Source: Coriobacteriales bacterium (GTDB taxonomy: Bacteria > Actinomycetota > Coriobacteriia > Coriobacteriales > UBA8131). Taken from it: 8,635 nucleotides of DNA. The stretch covers positions 1 through 8,635 of the forward strand of contig JAIRQI010000082.1 of assembly GCA_031256575.1 (NCBI GenBank), read 5' to 3'. Below the pieces are notes generated by a model. The model worked only from the letters and a program-made list of their open reading frames with translations, was not told the DNA's origin and did not search any database. Positions 1 to 6,181 of the stretch are shown one piece after another. Made by a program: the position numbers and the translations under genes. Position 1 is the stretch's first letter, and each line of letters starts with the position of its first letter.

Positions 1-54
1 CCAAGCCACACCCAAGTCCGTCAGATAGAGCAAACAACAGCGAGAGCAGGAGAT
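1..54. other. left edge, no callable gene
   Basis: This short stretch lies upstream of cbiL. In frame 2 it reads eight codons into a TAG at 26-28, so it could be the tail of an upstream operon gene, but eight codons cannot identify one. The cbiL frame itself stays open to the window edge, so an upstream extension cannot be formally excluded. No promoter or riboswitch core can be recognised in so little sequence. Confidence 0.4.
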
Positions 55-753
55 ATGAAAGGAAAACTATATGGCATTGGCACCGGGCCGGGAGACCCAG
101 AACTCTTGACCTTGAAGGCCATCCAGACCATCCAACGCTGTGCAGTGCTGGCCATTCCGCGCCATTCTGGTGAGGAGCAGACAGCATTGAACATCATTGC
201 CGAATACATCCGCGACAGTGAGTTGATGGACTGCTATTTTGCCATGTCCAGAGACTACAGCGAGCGTATCGCTGCTCGCCAGACTGCTGCCGAGCAGATA
301 ATCGAGCGGCTGGACAGAGGTCAGGATGTCGGCTTCATCACATTAGGCGACCCCACGACCTTCTCCACATATATGTATGTGCATGAGATTGTGGCGGCTT
401 TAGGTTATGAGACCGAGATTATTCCCGGGGTGACCTCATTTGCCGCCGCCGCCGCCGCGCTGGGGACGGCGCAATGTGTCGGGGACGAGACCTTGACCAT
501 CATACCGGCCCGCCACAGCCGCCAGATTGGCGAGCTTTTGGATGCGCCGGGCAACAAGGTCATCATGAAGTCGGGGGAGAACCTGCTGGCGGTGCTGAGG
601 GAGTTGCAGCAGCGCGGCTATAGCCAGCAGACCATGGTAGTCTGTCGGGCCACGATGAGCGGGCAACGGCTCTATCGGTCGATTGACGAGTATCTGAGCG
701 ACCCGGACACCGGGTATTTCACCGTAGCCATCGTAAAGGAGAGTGAGGGATGA
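55..753 (+). CDS. cbiL: CbiL, cobalt-factor II (precorrin-2) C20-methyltransferase
   Basis: SAM-dependent methyltransferase that methylates C20 of cobalt-sirohydrochlorin (cobalt-factor II), the first corrin-specific methylation of the anaerobic B12 pathway; it is expected to be cytoplasmic. The 232-residue product has the usual family length. It opens with the SAM-binding glycine loop GTGPGDPELLTLKA (residues 9-22), followed by the CbiL/CobI-type motif TLGDPTTFSTY (96-106) and IIPGVTSF (122-129), which runs into a poly-Ala helix. The TTF-S-TY form after GDP distinguishes CbiL/CobI from CbiF and CbiH. AGGAG at 48-52 sits only 2 nt before the ATG, which is tight, but the residues after this Met match the normal family N-terminus. 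The stop overlaps the cbiF start by 4 bp (ATGA), so translation is probably coupled. The neighbours make the cobalt (CbiL) rather than the metal-free (CobI) substrate likely; this is inferred from context. Confidence 0.94.
   Translation: MKGKLYGIGTGPGDPELLTLKAIQTIQRCAVLAIPRHSGEEQTALNIIAEYIRDSELMDCYFAMSRDYSERIAARQTAAEQIIERLDRGQDVGFITLGDPTTFSTYMYVHEIVAALGYETEIIPGVTSFAAAAAALGTAQCVGDETLTIIPARHSRQIGELLDAPGNKVIMKSGENLLAVLRELQQRGYSQQTMVVCRATMSGQRLYRSIDEYLSDPDTGYFTVAIVKESEG
735..741 (+). promoter_or_regulatory. Shine-Dalgarno site of cbiF
   Basis: AAAGGAG lies 8 nt before the ATG at 750, inside the last codons of cbiL. It supports the ATGA-overlap start of cbiF and translation coupled to cbiL. Confidence 0.75.
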
Positions 754-1514
754 TTTATTTCGTCGGAGCTGGGCCGGGCGCCAAGGACTTAATCACAGTG
801 CGAGGTATGCGGGTGTTATCTGAAGCAGATTGCATAATTTATGCTGGTTCTCTTGTCAATCCTGCACTTTTAGGCTATGCTTCATCCAATTGTGTAATCC
901 ACGACAGCGCCTCGATGACATTGGAGGGGGTCATCGCGGTCATGATGGATAACGAGCAAGCCGGCTTGACTACTGCTCGCCTGCACACCGGCGACCCGAG
1001 CCTTTACGGGGCAATTCAAGAACAGATTGAAATCCTCTCCAACCAGGGCATCGCCTTTGAGGTGATTCCTGGAGTCAGTGCCTTTTCCGGAGCCGCGGCC
1101 GCGCTGGGCGTTGAGTATACCCTGCCTGGCATCAGTCAGTCACTTATCCTCACAAGAATGGCTGGTAGGACGCCGGTACCCGAGAAGGAAAGCATCCCTG
1201 CACTTGCCCATCACCAATCATCGATGGCCATTTTCCTCTCTGCAGGGATGCTTTCCAATCTTTCGGCAGAGTTGATTGAGGGCGGCTACTCGCCTGATAC
1301 CCCGGCGGCCATCGTCTATAAAGCCACTTGGCCGGACCAGAAAATCGTCAGAACAAGCATCGCCGCGCTGGAAGATGCAGCGGCTAGCGCAAATATCAGC
1401 CGCACGGCAATCATCCTGGTCGGCGACTTCTTAGGCGGCGAGTTCGAGCGCTCTTACCTTTACAACCCGAGCTTCAGCCATGGCTACCGCCAGGGGAGCG
1501 ACAGTGACCAGTAG
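750..1514 (+). CDS. cbiF: CbiF, cobalt-precorrin-4 C11-methyltransferase
   Basis: SAM-dependent methyltransferase that adds the C11 methyl group to cobalt-precorrin-4, giving cobalt-precorrin-5A, the substrate of CbiG encoded next. The product is 254 residues, a normal family length. Visible motifs are the glycine-rich loop VGAGPGAKDLITVRG (5-19), IIYAGSLVNP (29-38), the CbiF/CobM signature RLHTGDPSLYGAI (77-89), EVIPGVSAF (104-112), and ILTRMAGRTPVPE (133-145). The start is the ATG in the ATGA overlap with cbiL, with a good SD 8 nt upstream. The 3' end overlaps cbiG by 11 bp if cbiG uses the GTG at 1504. Assignment to CbiF over CobM rests on the CbiG, CbiH and CbiJ neighbours, because the two names describe one family. 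Confidence in the family is very high. Confidence 0.95.
   Translation: MIYFVGAGPGAKDLITVRGMRVLSEADCIIYAGSLVNPALLGYASSNCVIHDSASMTLEGVIAVMMDNEQAGLTTARLHTGDPSLYGAIQEQIEILSNQGIAFEVIPGVSAFSGAAAALGVEYTLPGISQSLILTRMAGRTPVPEKESIPALAHHQSSMAIFLSAGMLSNLSAELIEGGYSPDTPAAIVYKATWPDQKIVRTSIAALEDAAASANISRTAIILVGDFLGGEFERSYLYNPSFSHGYRQGSDSDQ
1492..1498 (+). promoter_or_regulatory. Shine-Dalgarno site selecting GTG start of cbiG
   Basis: AGGGGAG lies 5 nt before the in-frame GTG at 1504, inside the end of cbiF. The ATG at 1480 is upstream of this site and has no comparable SD, so this site favours GTG 1504 as the cbiG start. Confidence 0.6.
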
Positions 1515-2751
1515 CTTTTCGATACTGGCTTTTACTGAGCGGGGAGAAGCCCTGGGCCAACGCCTGGCGCAAGCGCTGCGAGGCTTGGCGGCGGGCGACG
1601 CGGCAGCGGGCGAGGTGGCGGCAGCGGTTGCGGCTGCGGGCGACGCGGCGGCGGGTGACACGGCTGCGGGTGACGCGGCTGCGGCGGTTGCGGGCGACGC
1701 GGCAGCGGGTGACGTGGCTGCGGCGGTTGCGGCTGCGGGCGACGCGGCTGCGGCGGTTGCGGGTGACACGGCAGTGGCAGGCGACGCGGTTGCGGCGGTT
1801 GCGGTGGTTGCGGCTGCTGTTGACGCGGCAGCGGCCAAGGTGGTTGTGCATCGGGTTACTGACCTCGGAGGGACCACTGCTGCATTGTTTAAAAGTGGAG
1901 CAGTACTGGTCTTTATCGGTTCTGCTGGCATTGCCGTTCGGGCCATCGCACCCCTGCTACAGAGCAAGGTTTCAGACCCCGCCGTGATTGTCATCGATGA
2001 GGCTGGTCAGTATGTCATCCCAGTGCTCTCCGGACACCTGGGTGGTGCCAACCGCTATGCCAGGCAGATTGCCTCATTGATAAATGCCACTCCGGTAATC
2101 ACTACGGCAACCGATGTCAACCAGGTCTTTGCCTTTGATGCCTTCGCTCAAGAACAAGGCTATGCGGTGCTTAATCCGGCACTAATTAAGGTAGTAGCAG
2201 CCACTATGTTGAACGGGCAGACAGTTGGCCTCTACTCAGATTTTGCCATTGACGGTGAGCTGCCGGCTTTTGTCGATTGCGACTCTGAACGGCCAGTCGG
2301 TGTGGCAATCAGCTTGAACAGCCAATGCCAACCCTTCTTAAGGACCTTGAACCTGGTACCGCGCTGTATTCATGTTGGCATCGGTGCCCGACGGATGGTC
2401 TCCACAACAGCTCTGGAGGGCTTCTTTTTAAAGAGCTTAGCAAAGCTTGGTCTGCCCATCCAAGCGGTAGCAGCCATCGCCTCGATTGACTTAAAGCAGG
2501 ACGAACCGGCAATACTTGCCCTTGTCGAGAAGTACCATCTGGCTTTTCATATCTACACAGCTGAGCAGTTGAACCAGGTAGCTGGGCGCTTTGCCCAGTC
2601 CGAGCGGGTCAGTAAAGTAACCGGGACCGGTAATGTCTGTGAGGCAGCAGCCTACCTCTCAGCTGCTGCTGGTGAACTGCTACTAAGCAAGACCGTGCAA
2701 GACCAGGCAACTCTGGCTATTGCCATACAGGACTGGAGGGTGGGGTTTTGA
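1504..2751 (+). CDS. cbiG: CbiG, cobalt-precorrin-5A hydrolase, with repeat insert
   Basis: Opens the delta-lactone ring of cobalt-precorrin-5A and releases acetaldehyde, the ring-contraction completion step specific to the anaerobic B12 pathway. With the GTG start the product is 415 residues. The N-terminus (SFSILAFTERGEALGQRLAQ) matches the first strand and helix of the family. A low-complexity Ala/Gly/Asp/Val tract then occupies about residues 28-111, before the normal fold resumes at KVVVHRV. Downstream are VFIGSAGIAVRAIAP, VIDEAGQYVI, SGHLGGAN (176-183) and ITTATDVN. The C-terminal domain has VGIGARR (291-297), a SIDLKQDEP motif and GTGNVCE (374-380). GTG 1504 is preferred over ATG 1480 because it has a close SD and a family-like N-terminus; the ATG would add eight residues. 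The stop overlaps the TTG start of hemA by 4 bp. Without the insert the length would be close to usual for CbiG. Whether the insert is tolerated structurally is unknown, although the core motifs are intact. Confidence 0.93.
   Translation: MTSSFSILAFTERGEALGQRLAQALRGLAAGDAAAGEVAAAVAAAGDAAAGDTAAGDAAAAVAGDAAAGDVAAAVAAAGDAAAAVAGDTAVAGDAVAAVAVVAAAVDAAAAKVVVHRVTDLGGTTAALFKSGAVLVFIGSAGIAVRAIAPLLQSKVSDPAVIVIDEAGQYVIPVLSGHLGGANRYARQIASLINATPVITTATDVNQVFAFDAFAQEQGYAVLNPALIKVVAATMLNGQTVGLYSDFAIDGELPAFVDCDSERPVGVAISLNSQCQPFLRTLNLVPRCIHVGIGARRMVSTTALEGFFLKSLAKLGLPIQAVAAIASIDLKQDEPAILALVEKYHLAFHIYTAEQLNQVAGRFAQSERVSKVTGTGNVCEAAAYLSAAAGELLLSKTVQDQATLAIAIQDWRVGF
1585..1836 (+). repeat. in-frame GC-rich low-complexity tract within cbiG
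   Basis: About 252 bp (84 codons) built from degenerate GCG/GCT/GTT/GGC/GAC codons encode almost only Ala, Gly, Asp and Val, in units resembling AAGDAAAGD and AAAVAGD. Exact internal direct repeats are visible: a 26-bp word at 1624-1649 recurs at 1723-1748 (offset 99 bp, 33 codons), and a 23-bp word at 1672-1694 recurs at 1741-1763 (offset 69 bp, 23 codons). Both offsets are multiples of three. This pattern points to expansion by slippage or unequal recombination. The tract lies between the first helix and the second strand of the CbiG N-terminal domain, probably in a surface loop. Confidence 0.9.
2735..2740 (+). promoter_or_regulatory. Shine-Dalgarno site for TTG start of hemA-cbiH
   Basis: GGAGGG lies 7 nt before the TTG at 2748, which itself overlaps the cbiG stop (TTGA). 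The spacing to the alternative in-frame ATG at 2760 would be 19 nt, too long. This site therefore supports the TTG. Confidence 0.7.
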
Positions 2752-4535
2752 AACTGCTAATGACAGGATTGGACTACACACGGGCAGATTTAGATACCCG
2801 TTCGCGCTTTGCCGTGACCAAAGAGCGCTCAGAGCGCCTGGTGACGGCAATTAAAGAGGGTCATCAGCTGGGTGGATGTGTGCTAATCAGCACCTGCAAC
2901 CGCACTGAGTTGTATGCCTCAGTTGACGATGATGTCCAAGACCTCAGCTTGACTCGCATACTCTGCGAGGAGTTGGACCAAGACTACCAGGCGCACCGTG
3001 AGTATTTCAGTGAACTCTCTGGGGCAGCAGTCATTGAGCATCTCTGCCGGGTGGCTGCCGGTTTGGACTCCCAGATTTTAGGCGACGACCAGATAGTCAC
3101 CCAGACGCGCGAGGCTTTGGAGCTGGCCCGCAGTCAGTCAAGCTCTGACAGTTATCTAGAAACACTCTTCCGAGTGGCGGTCCAGGCAGCGAAGTCGATT
3201 AAGACCAATGTCATCATGCATGCCTTGGGCAGCGCTTCTGTACCGCAGGAGACTGTACAGATACTGCAGACAATGATTGACATGCAGGGCTCTACTGCCC
3301 TGGTTATCGGCAATGGTGTGATTGGCCGACAGGTAGCGACTCTCTTGTTGGATGCTGGAGTAGCGACGACAGTCACCCTCCGGCAATACCATCGCGGGGT
3401 CATTCAGGTTCCCGTGGGTGCTCAGACCGTCGGTTATATAGACCGCTATTCAGTCGTCGAGCAGGCCGACATCGTAATCAGTGCAACTACCAGCAATCAC
3501 TTCACTGTACGTTATGACGAGCTGCTGGCACTGGCCAAGCGTCCGCAAATCATCATCGATTTGGCGGTACCCCGCGATGTCGAACCGGAAGTCCAAGATA
3601 TCCCCGGTATCCAGTTGTTGACCATCGACGACATCTCTTTGGATGGCCGCCAGCTCTCAGCCAGCAGTCTGGCTCAGATTGACGGCATCATTAGCGAGCA
3701 TGTCTCCCGATATTTGAACTGGCAGAAAAACAAGGAGATACTCAGCCGGTTAGATAGAACACAAAGTAAGAAGTCCTACAAACCCCGTTTGGATGGAGAA
3801 AACAAGGTGAAGGTCTTTGCTGTTGGATTAGGGCCGGGCAACCCTGGCCTTTTAGCACCGAGAGCGCGGGAGGCTATTCTGGCCTGCGATTGTATCGTCG
3901 GCTATACCAGCTACTTGAAACTGATTCCCGACTTGTTGGTCGGCAAGCAGACCATCAGCACCGGTATGCGTAGTGAGGCCCGACGTTGTCAAGCAGCTAT
4001 CGATGCGGCCCTGGAAGGTAAACAGGTCGCAGTTATCTGCAGCGGTGATGCCGGGATTTATGGCATGGCCGGTTTGTTGTTTGAGCTGGCTGAGCAGCAT
4101 CCGGAGGTCTCAATCGAGGTGATTCCCGGTATCACGGCAGCTAATGCCGCTGCTGCTGTGTTGGGCTCGCCATTGTCTAATGATTTCGCGGTAATCAGTC
4201 TAAGCGACCTTCTGACCCCCTGGGATATCATCGAGAAGCGCCTGGAGGCCATGGCTTTAGCCGATATGGTGCTTTGCCTCTATAACCCCCAGAGCAACAA
4301 ACGCAGCAATTACCTGGCCCGGGCCTGCGACATCCTGCTCAGGCACAAGCCACCGGAAACCAAATGCGGCTATGTGCGCAATGCCTTCAGAGGTGAAGTC
4401 AACAGCGGCAGCCTCTGTACCCTGGCTGAGCTGCCGGCGGCTCCGGTGGACATGCTGACCACGGTAATTATCGGTAATTCGGACACCCGTATCACCAACG
4501 GCAAGCTGGTCACCGCCCGGGGCTATCGGCTGTAA
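2748..4535 (+). CDS. hemA-cbiH: HemA-CbiH fusion: glutamyl-tRNA reductase / cobalt-factor III C17-methyltransferase
   Basis: A single 595-residue frame joins two enzymes. Residues 1 to about 335 are glutamyl-tRNA reductase, which uses NADPH to reduce glutamyl-tRNA to glutamate-1-semialdehyde, the committed step of tetrapyrrole synthesis. The catalytic motif STCNRTELY carries the nucleophile Cys50; His98 lies in the EHLCRVAAGLDSQILGDDQI block; the Rossmann loop is GNGVIG (188-193); and IIDLAVPRDVEPEV (268-281) is typical. The long spinal helix begins (IDGIISEHVSRYLNWQ), but the C-terminal dimerisation domain expected in a HemA of over 400 residues is missing. Residues 354-595 are CbiH, which methylates C17 and contracts the ring: GLGPGNPGLLAPRA (360-373), a CSGDAGIYGMAG motif, EVIPGITAAN, SLSDLLTPWDIIEKRLEA and LYNPQSNKRSNYL. 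The start is TTG with a strong SD. An internal GTG at 3807, also with an SD, could yield free CbiH. LGDDQI in place of the usual LGEPQI is a minor deviation. Confidence 0.94.
   Translation: MKLLMTGLDYTRADLDTRSRFAVTKERSERLVTAIKEGHQLGGCVLISTCNRTELYASVDDDVQDLSLTRILCEELDQDYQAHREYFSELSGAAVIEHLCRVAAGLDSQILGDDQIVTQTREALELARSQSSSDSYLETLFRVAVQAAKSIKTNVIMHALGSASVPQETVQILQTMIDMQGSTALVIGNGVIGRQVATLLLDAGVATTVTLRQYHRGVIQVPVGAQTVGYIDRYSVVEQADIVISATTSNHFTVRYDELLALAKRPQIIIDLAVPRDVEPEVQDIPGIQLLTIDDISLDGRQLSASSLAQIDGIISEHVSRYLNWQKNKEILSRLDRTQSKKSYKPRLDGENKVKVFAVGLGPGNPGLLAPRAREAILACDCIVGYTSYLKLIPDLLVGKQTISTGMRSEARRCQAAIDAALEGKQVAVICSGDAGIYGMAGLLFELAEQHPEVSIEVIPGITAANAAAAVLGSPLSNDFAVISLSDLLTPWDIIEKRLEAMALADMVLCLYNPQSNKRSNYLARACDILLRHKPPETKCGYVRNAFRGEVNSGSLCTLAELPAAPVDMLTTVIIGNSDTRITNGKLVTARGYRL
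3795..3798 (+). promoter_or_regulatory. possible internal SD for separate CbiH translation
   Basis: GGAG lies 8 nt before an in-frame GTG at 3807, which encodes Val354 of the fusion. The residues that follow (KVFAVGLGPG) match the normal N-terminus of stand-alone CbiH, so ribosomes could restart here and make a free 242-residue CbiH. This is inferred from spacing and motif only; a four-base SD can occur by chance. Confidence 0.35.
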
Positions 4536-4567
4536 GCCGTGTTGGTCTTGGGTATCGAGGGCTTGAT

Positions 4568-4572
4568 GAGGA
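4568..4572 (+). promoter_or_regulatory. Shine-Dalgarno site of cbiJ-sirC
   Basis: GAGGA lies in the 47-bp gap after hemA-cbiH. It is 10 nt from ATG 4583 and 4 nt from TTG 4577. The ATG gives the family-like N-terminus MRVLIFGGTTEG and is preferred. Confidence 0.5.
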
Positions 4573-4582
4573 TAGCTTGGCA

Positions 4583-6181
4583 ATGCGGGTTTTGATATTC
4601 GGCGGAACCACTGAGGGACGCTGGCTGGCGGAGTCACTGGCGCGAGCTGGTGTTGCTGTGACGCTTTCGGTAGCCAGCGAATTCGGCCGCCAGACGGCAC
4701 AGTCTGCCCAAGCCGCTGCGGCTACGCAAACCACGCGGGCTTCCCAGGATGCACAGGCTACCCGTGCTGCGCAAACCGCTCAAGCCACCCAGGAAGCGCA
4801 GTTCGCAGAAGCAACGCAGCTCGCCAAGACTGCGCAAGCTGTTGAAACCACGCAATCTGCTCAAGCCGATTATGAGATTATCACTGGCCCGATGACTGAA
4901 CCGCAAATGCAACAGCTGCTGCGTGACGGTGGTTTCACCTACGTTGTCGATGCCACCCATCCTTATGCCCTATCCATCACTGAGCATGTCCGAACGGCCT
5001 GTGCCGAAACCACTCAGACCTACCTGCGTTTGAAGCGTCCACCCGGACAGTCATCGACAGACCTAGTCAATGTACCAGACATCGCTGCCGCCGCAGACTG
5101 GCTGAAAAATACCAGCGGGCGGGTGCTGCTGACCACAGGAGCTAAGCAACTAGAACCGTTCACCCAGATTGCCAATTACGCTGAGCGTTTCTACCTGCGC
5201 ATCCTACCCGCCATTGATTCGCTGACGCGAGCCTTAGAGCTGGGCTTTCGACCAGCTCATATCTACTGCATGCAAGGCCCCTTTGATTATCAGATGAACC
5301 GGGCCATTCTCTTGACCACCCAGGCTAAGTACCTCCTGACCAAGGATTCCGGCCAGATTGGCGGCTTTGAAGAGAAGATTCAAGCTGCCCTCGACCTCGG
5401 CGTCCAGGTCATCGTGGTAGCCCGGCCACTCGCTGAAGAGGGCTACTCGCTAGAAGAGATTATCGATATCTGCCTGGCATCAGCTGGGGAGAAGCCCAGG
5501 TTGCCGGAGCTGAGCGAACCGCTCACCAGTGCACTCCCAGACGGAGCGACTGCAAGCAGCCAAGATGTGACTAGCATAGCAGCGACTAGCCAGACAGCCA
5601 GCAGCCAACCAGCCGACCAAGCAGCAGCTGACCAAGCTACAAGCAGCCAAGCAACAGTAAGCAGTCAAGCAGCAGCAACCGACCAAGCATTAGCCGACCA
5701 ACCAGCCAGCAGTATGCAGACTCGCTTCTTTCCGCTGTTCAGCGACCTACGTGGCCGCTCGGTGCTGGTGGTTGGCGGAGGTCGCATAGCGGAGCGGCGG
5801 GTCAAGGTCTTATCCAGTTTTGGTGCTGCTATCACCTTGGTTTCACCCAGCCTCAGCGAGGCATTGCAGTCAATGGCCAAGCAAGGGCAGATAACTTGGA
5901 TAACGCGAGAATACCAGGAAGGCGACATCACCAACACCCCCAACCACCGACCCTTCCTGGTTGTTGCCGCTACCAGTCAACGCGCGGTCAACCAGCAGGT
6001 CGGGGTGGAGGCCCGGGCACTAGACATCCTGGTGTCAGTTGCTGACAGCAGGGACGAGTGTACTTTCTATTTTCCGGCAATCGCCGAGAACCAGTCTTAC
6101 ATAGCCGGGCTTGTCTCCACAGATGGAAACCACCGGGCTGTCAAACAGACCATACAACAAATCAGGGAGGTAATGAACTGA
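4583..6181 (+). CDS. cbiJ-sirC: CbiJ-SirC fusion: cobalt-precorrin-6A reductase / precorrin-2 dehydrogenase
   Basis: A 532-residue protein with two redox domains. Residues 1 to about 305 are CbiJ (CobK family), which reduces cobalt-precorrin-6A with a nicotinamide cofactor: GGTTEGRWLAESLA near the N-terminus, DATHPYA (123-129), LRLKRPP, TTGAKQLEPF, and a C-terminal block TKDSGQIGGFEEKIQAA. The C-terminal part from about residue 378 is a precorrin-2 dehydrogenase of the Met8/SirC/CysG-N type: FFPLFSDLRGR, the NAD-binding loop VVGGGRIAERR (GGG at 398-400), VVAATSQ, and VADSRDECTFYFPAI with Asp488 at the place of the conserved family Asp. It makes sirohydrochlorin, the substrate for cobalt insertion. 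Two low-complexity stretches interrupt the protein: residues about 37-95 inside CbiJ, and about 324-377 as the inter-domain linker. The usual STGGKSP segment appears as STDGNHR, and the dehydrogenase is short at its C-terminus. ATG 4583 is preferred over TTG 4577. The stop shares one base with the hemC start (TGATG). Confidence 0.93.
   Translation: MRVLIFGGTTEGRWLAESLARAGVAVTLSVASEFGRQTAQSAQAAAATQTTRASQDAQATRAAQTAQATQEAQFAEATQLAKTAQAVETTQSAQADYEIITGPMTEPQMQQLLRDGGFTYVVDATHPYALSITEHVRTACAETTQTYLRLKRPPGQSSTDLVNVPDIAAAADWLKNTSGRVLLTTGAKQLEPFTQIANYAERFYLRILPAIDSLTRALELGFRPAHIYCMQGPFDYQMNRAILLTTQAKYLLTKDSGQIGGFEEKIQAALDLGVQVIVVARPLAEEGYSLEEIIDICLASAGEKPRLPELSEPLTSALPDGATASSQDVTSIAATSQTASSQPADQAAADQATSSQATVSSQAAATDQALADQPASSMQTRFFPLFSDLRGRSVLVVGGGRIAERRVKVLSSFGAAITLVSPSLSEALQSMAKQGQITWITREYQEGDITNTPNHRPFLVVAATSQRAVNQQVGVEARALDILVSVADSRDECTFYFPAIAENQSYIAGLVSTDGNHRAVKQTIQQIREVMN
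4691..4867 (+). repeat. Ala/Gln/Thr low-complexity insert within cbiJ
   Basis: Fifty-nine in-frame codons rich in Ala, Gln and Thr (with some Ser, Glu, Arg and Lys) form a loose three-residue rhythm xAQ or xTQ. They interrupt the CbiJ nucleotide-binding fold after SVASEFGR and before DYEIITGPMTEPQ, that is, between two early strands. The bases differ from the cbiG tract (CAA/CAG/ACG/GCT codons rather than GCG/GGC/GAC), so this is a separate expansion and not a copy. Confidence 0.85.
5552..5713 (+). repeat. Ser/Ala/Gln/Thr/Asp low-complexity linker between CbiJ and SirC
   Basis: Fifty-four codons made mostly of Ser, Ala, Gln, Thr and Asp, with recurrent AGCAGCCAA and GACCAAGC words, join the CbiJ and SirC domains. 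They are preceded by a proline-containing stretch (GEKPRLPELSEP). The composition fits a flexible, disordered tether. Its last residues run into Met378 at ATG 5714, which precedes the SirC fold but has no SD. Confidence 0.85.
6164..6170 (+). promoter_or_regulatory. Shine-Dalgarno site of hemC
   Basis: AGGGAGG lies 10 nt before ATG 6181, within the last codons of cbiJ-sirC. It supports the start that gives MARTIRIGSRES over any upstream codon in the same open frame. Confidence 0.7.

Noticed and set aside
1..54. Cobalamin riboswitch or promoter at the left edge
   Set aside because: Too little sequence, with no recognisable B12-box or promoter hexamers; the operon leader is probably further upstream.
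1480..1503. ATG 1480 as the cbiG start
   Set aside because: It adds eight residues outside the family N-terminus and lies upstream of the good SD; GTG 1504 fits better. It cannot be fully excluded.
1431..1994. Long reverse-strand open frames over the cbiG repeat region
   Set aside because: They mirror the GC-rich low-complexity tract, encode only Ala/Thr/Pro-rich or Arg-rich sequence, and lie opposite well-supported cbiF and cbiG coding.
4577..4582. TTG 4577 as the cbiJ start
   Set aside because: The SD spacing is only 4 nt and it adds two residues ahead of the family-like MRVLIFGG; ATG 4583 is better.
4536..4582. Terminator in the 47-bp gap between hemA-cbiH and cbiJ
   Set aside because: No GC-rich hairpin followed by a T-run is visible; an SD for cbiJ occupies the gap.
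4257..4960. Reverse-strand open frames across the end of hemA-cbiH and the start of cbiJ
   Set aside because: No recognisable motifs. They are opposite clearly conserved CbiH and CbiJ sequence and have the composition of shadow frames.
5714..5716. ATG 5714 as an internal start for a free SirC
   Set aside because: It sits at the right domain boundary, but no purine-rich SD precedes it.
6058..6180. Upstream-extended hemC start
   Set aside because: The extra 41 residues overlap cbiJ-sirC coding and do not resemble HemC; ATG 6181 has an SD and the family N-terminus.
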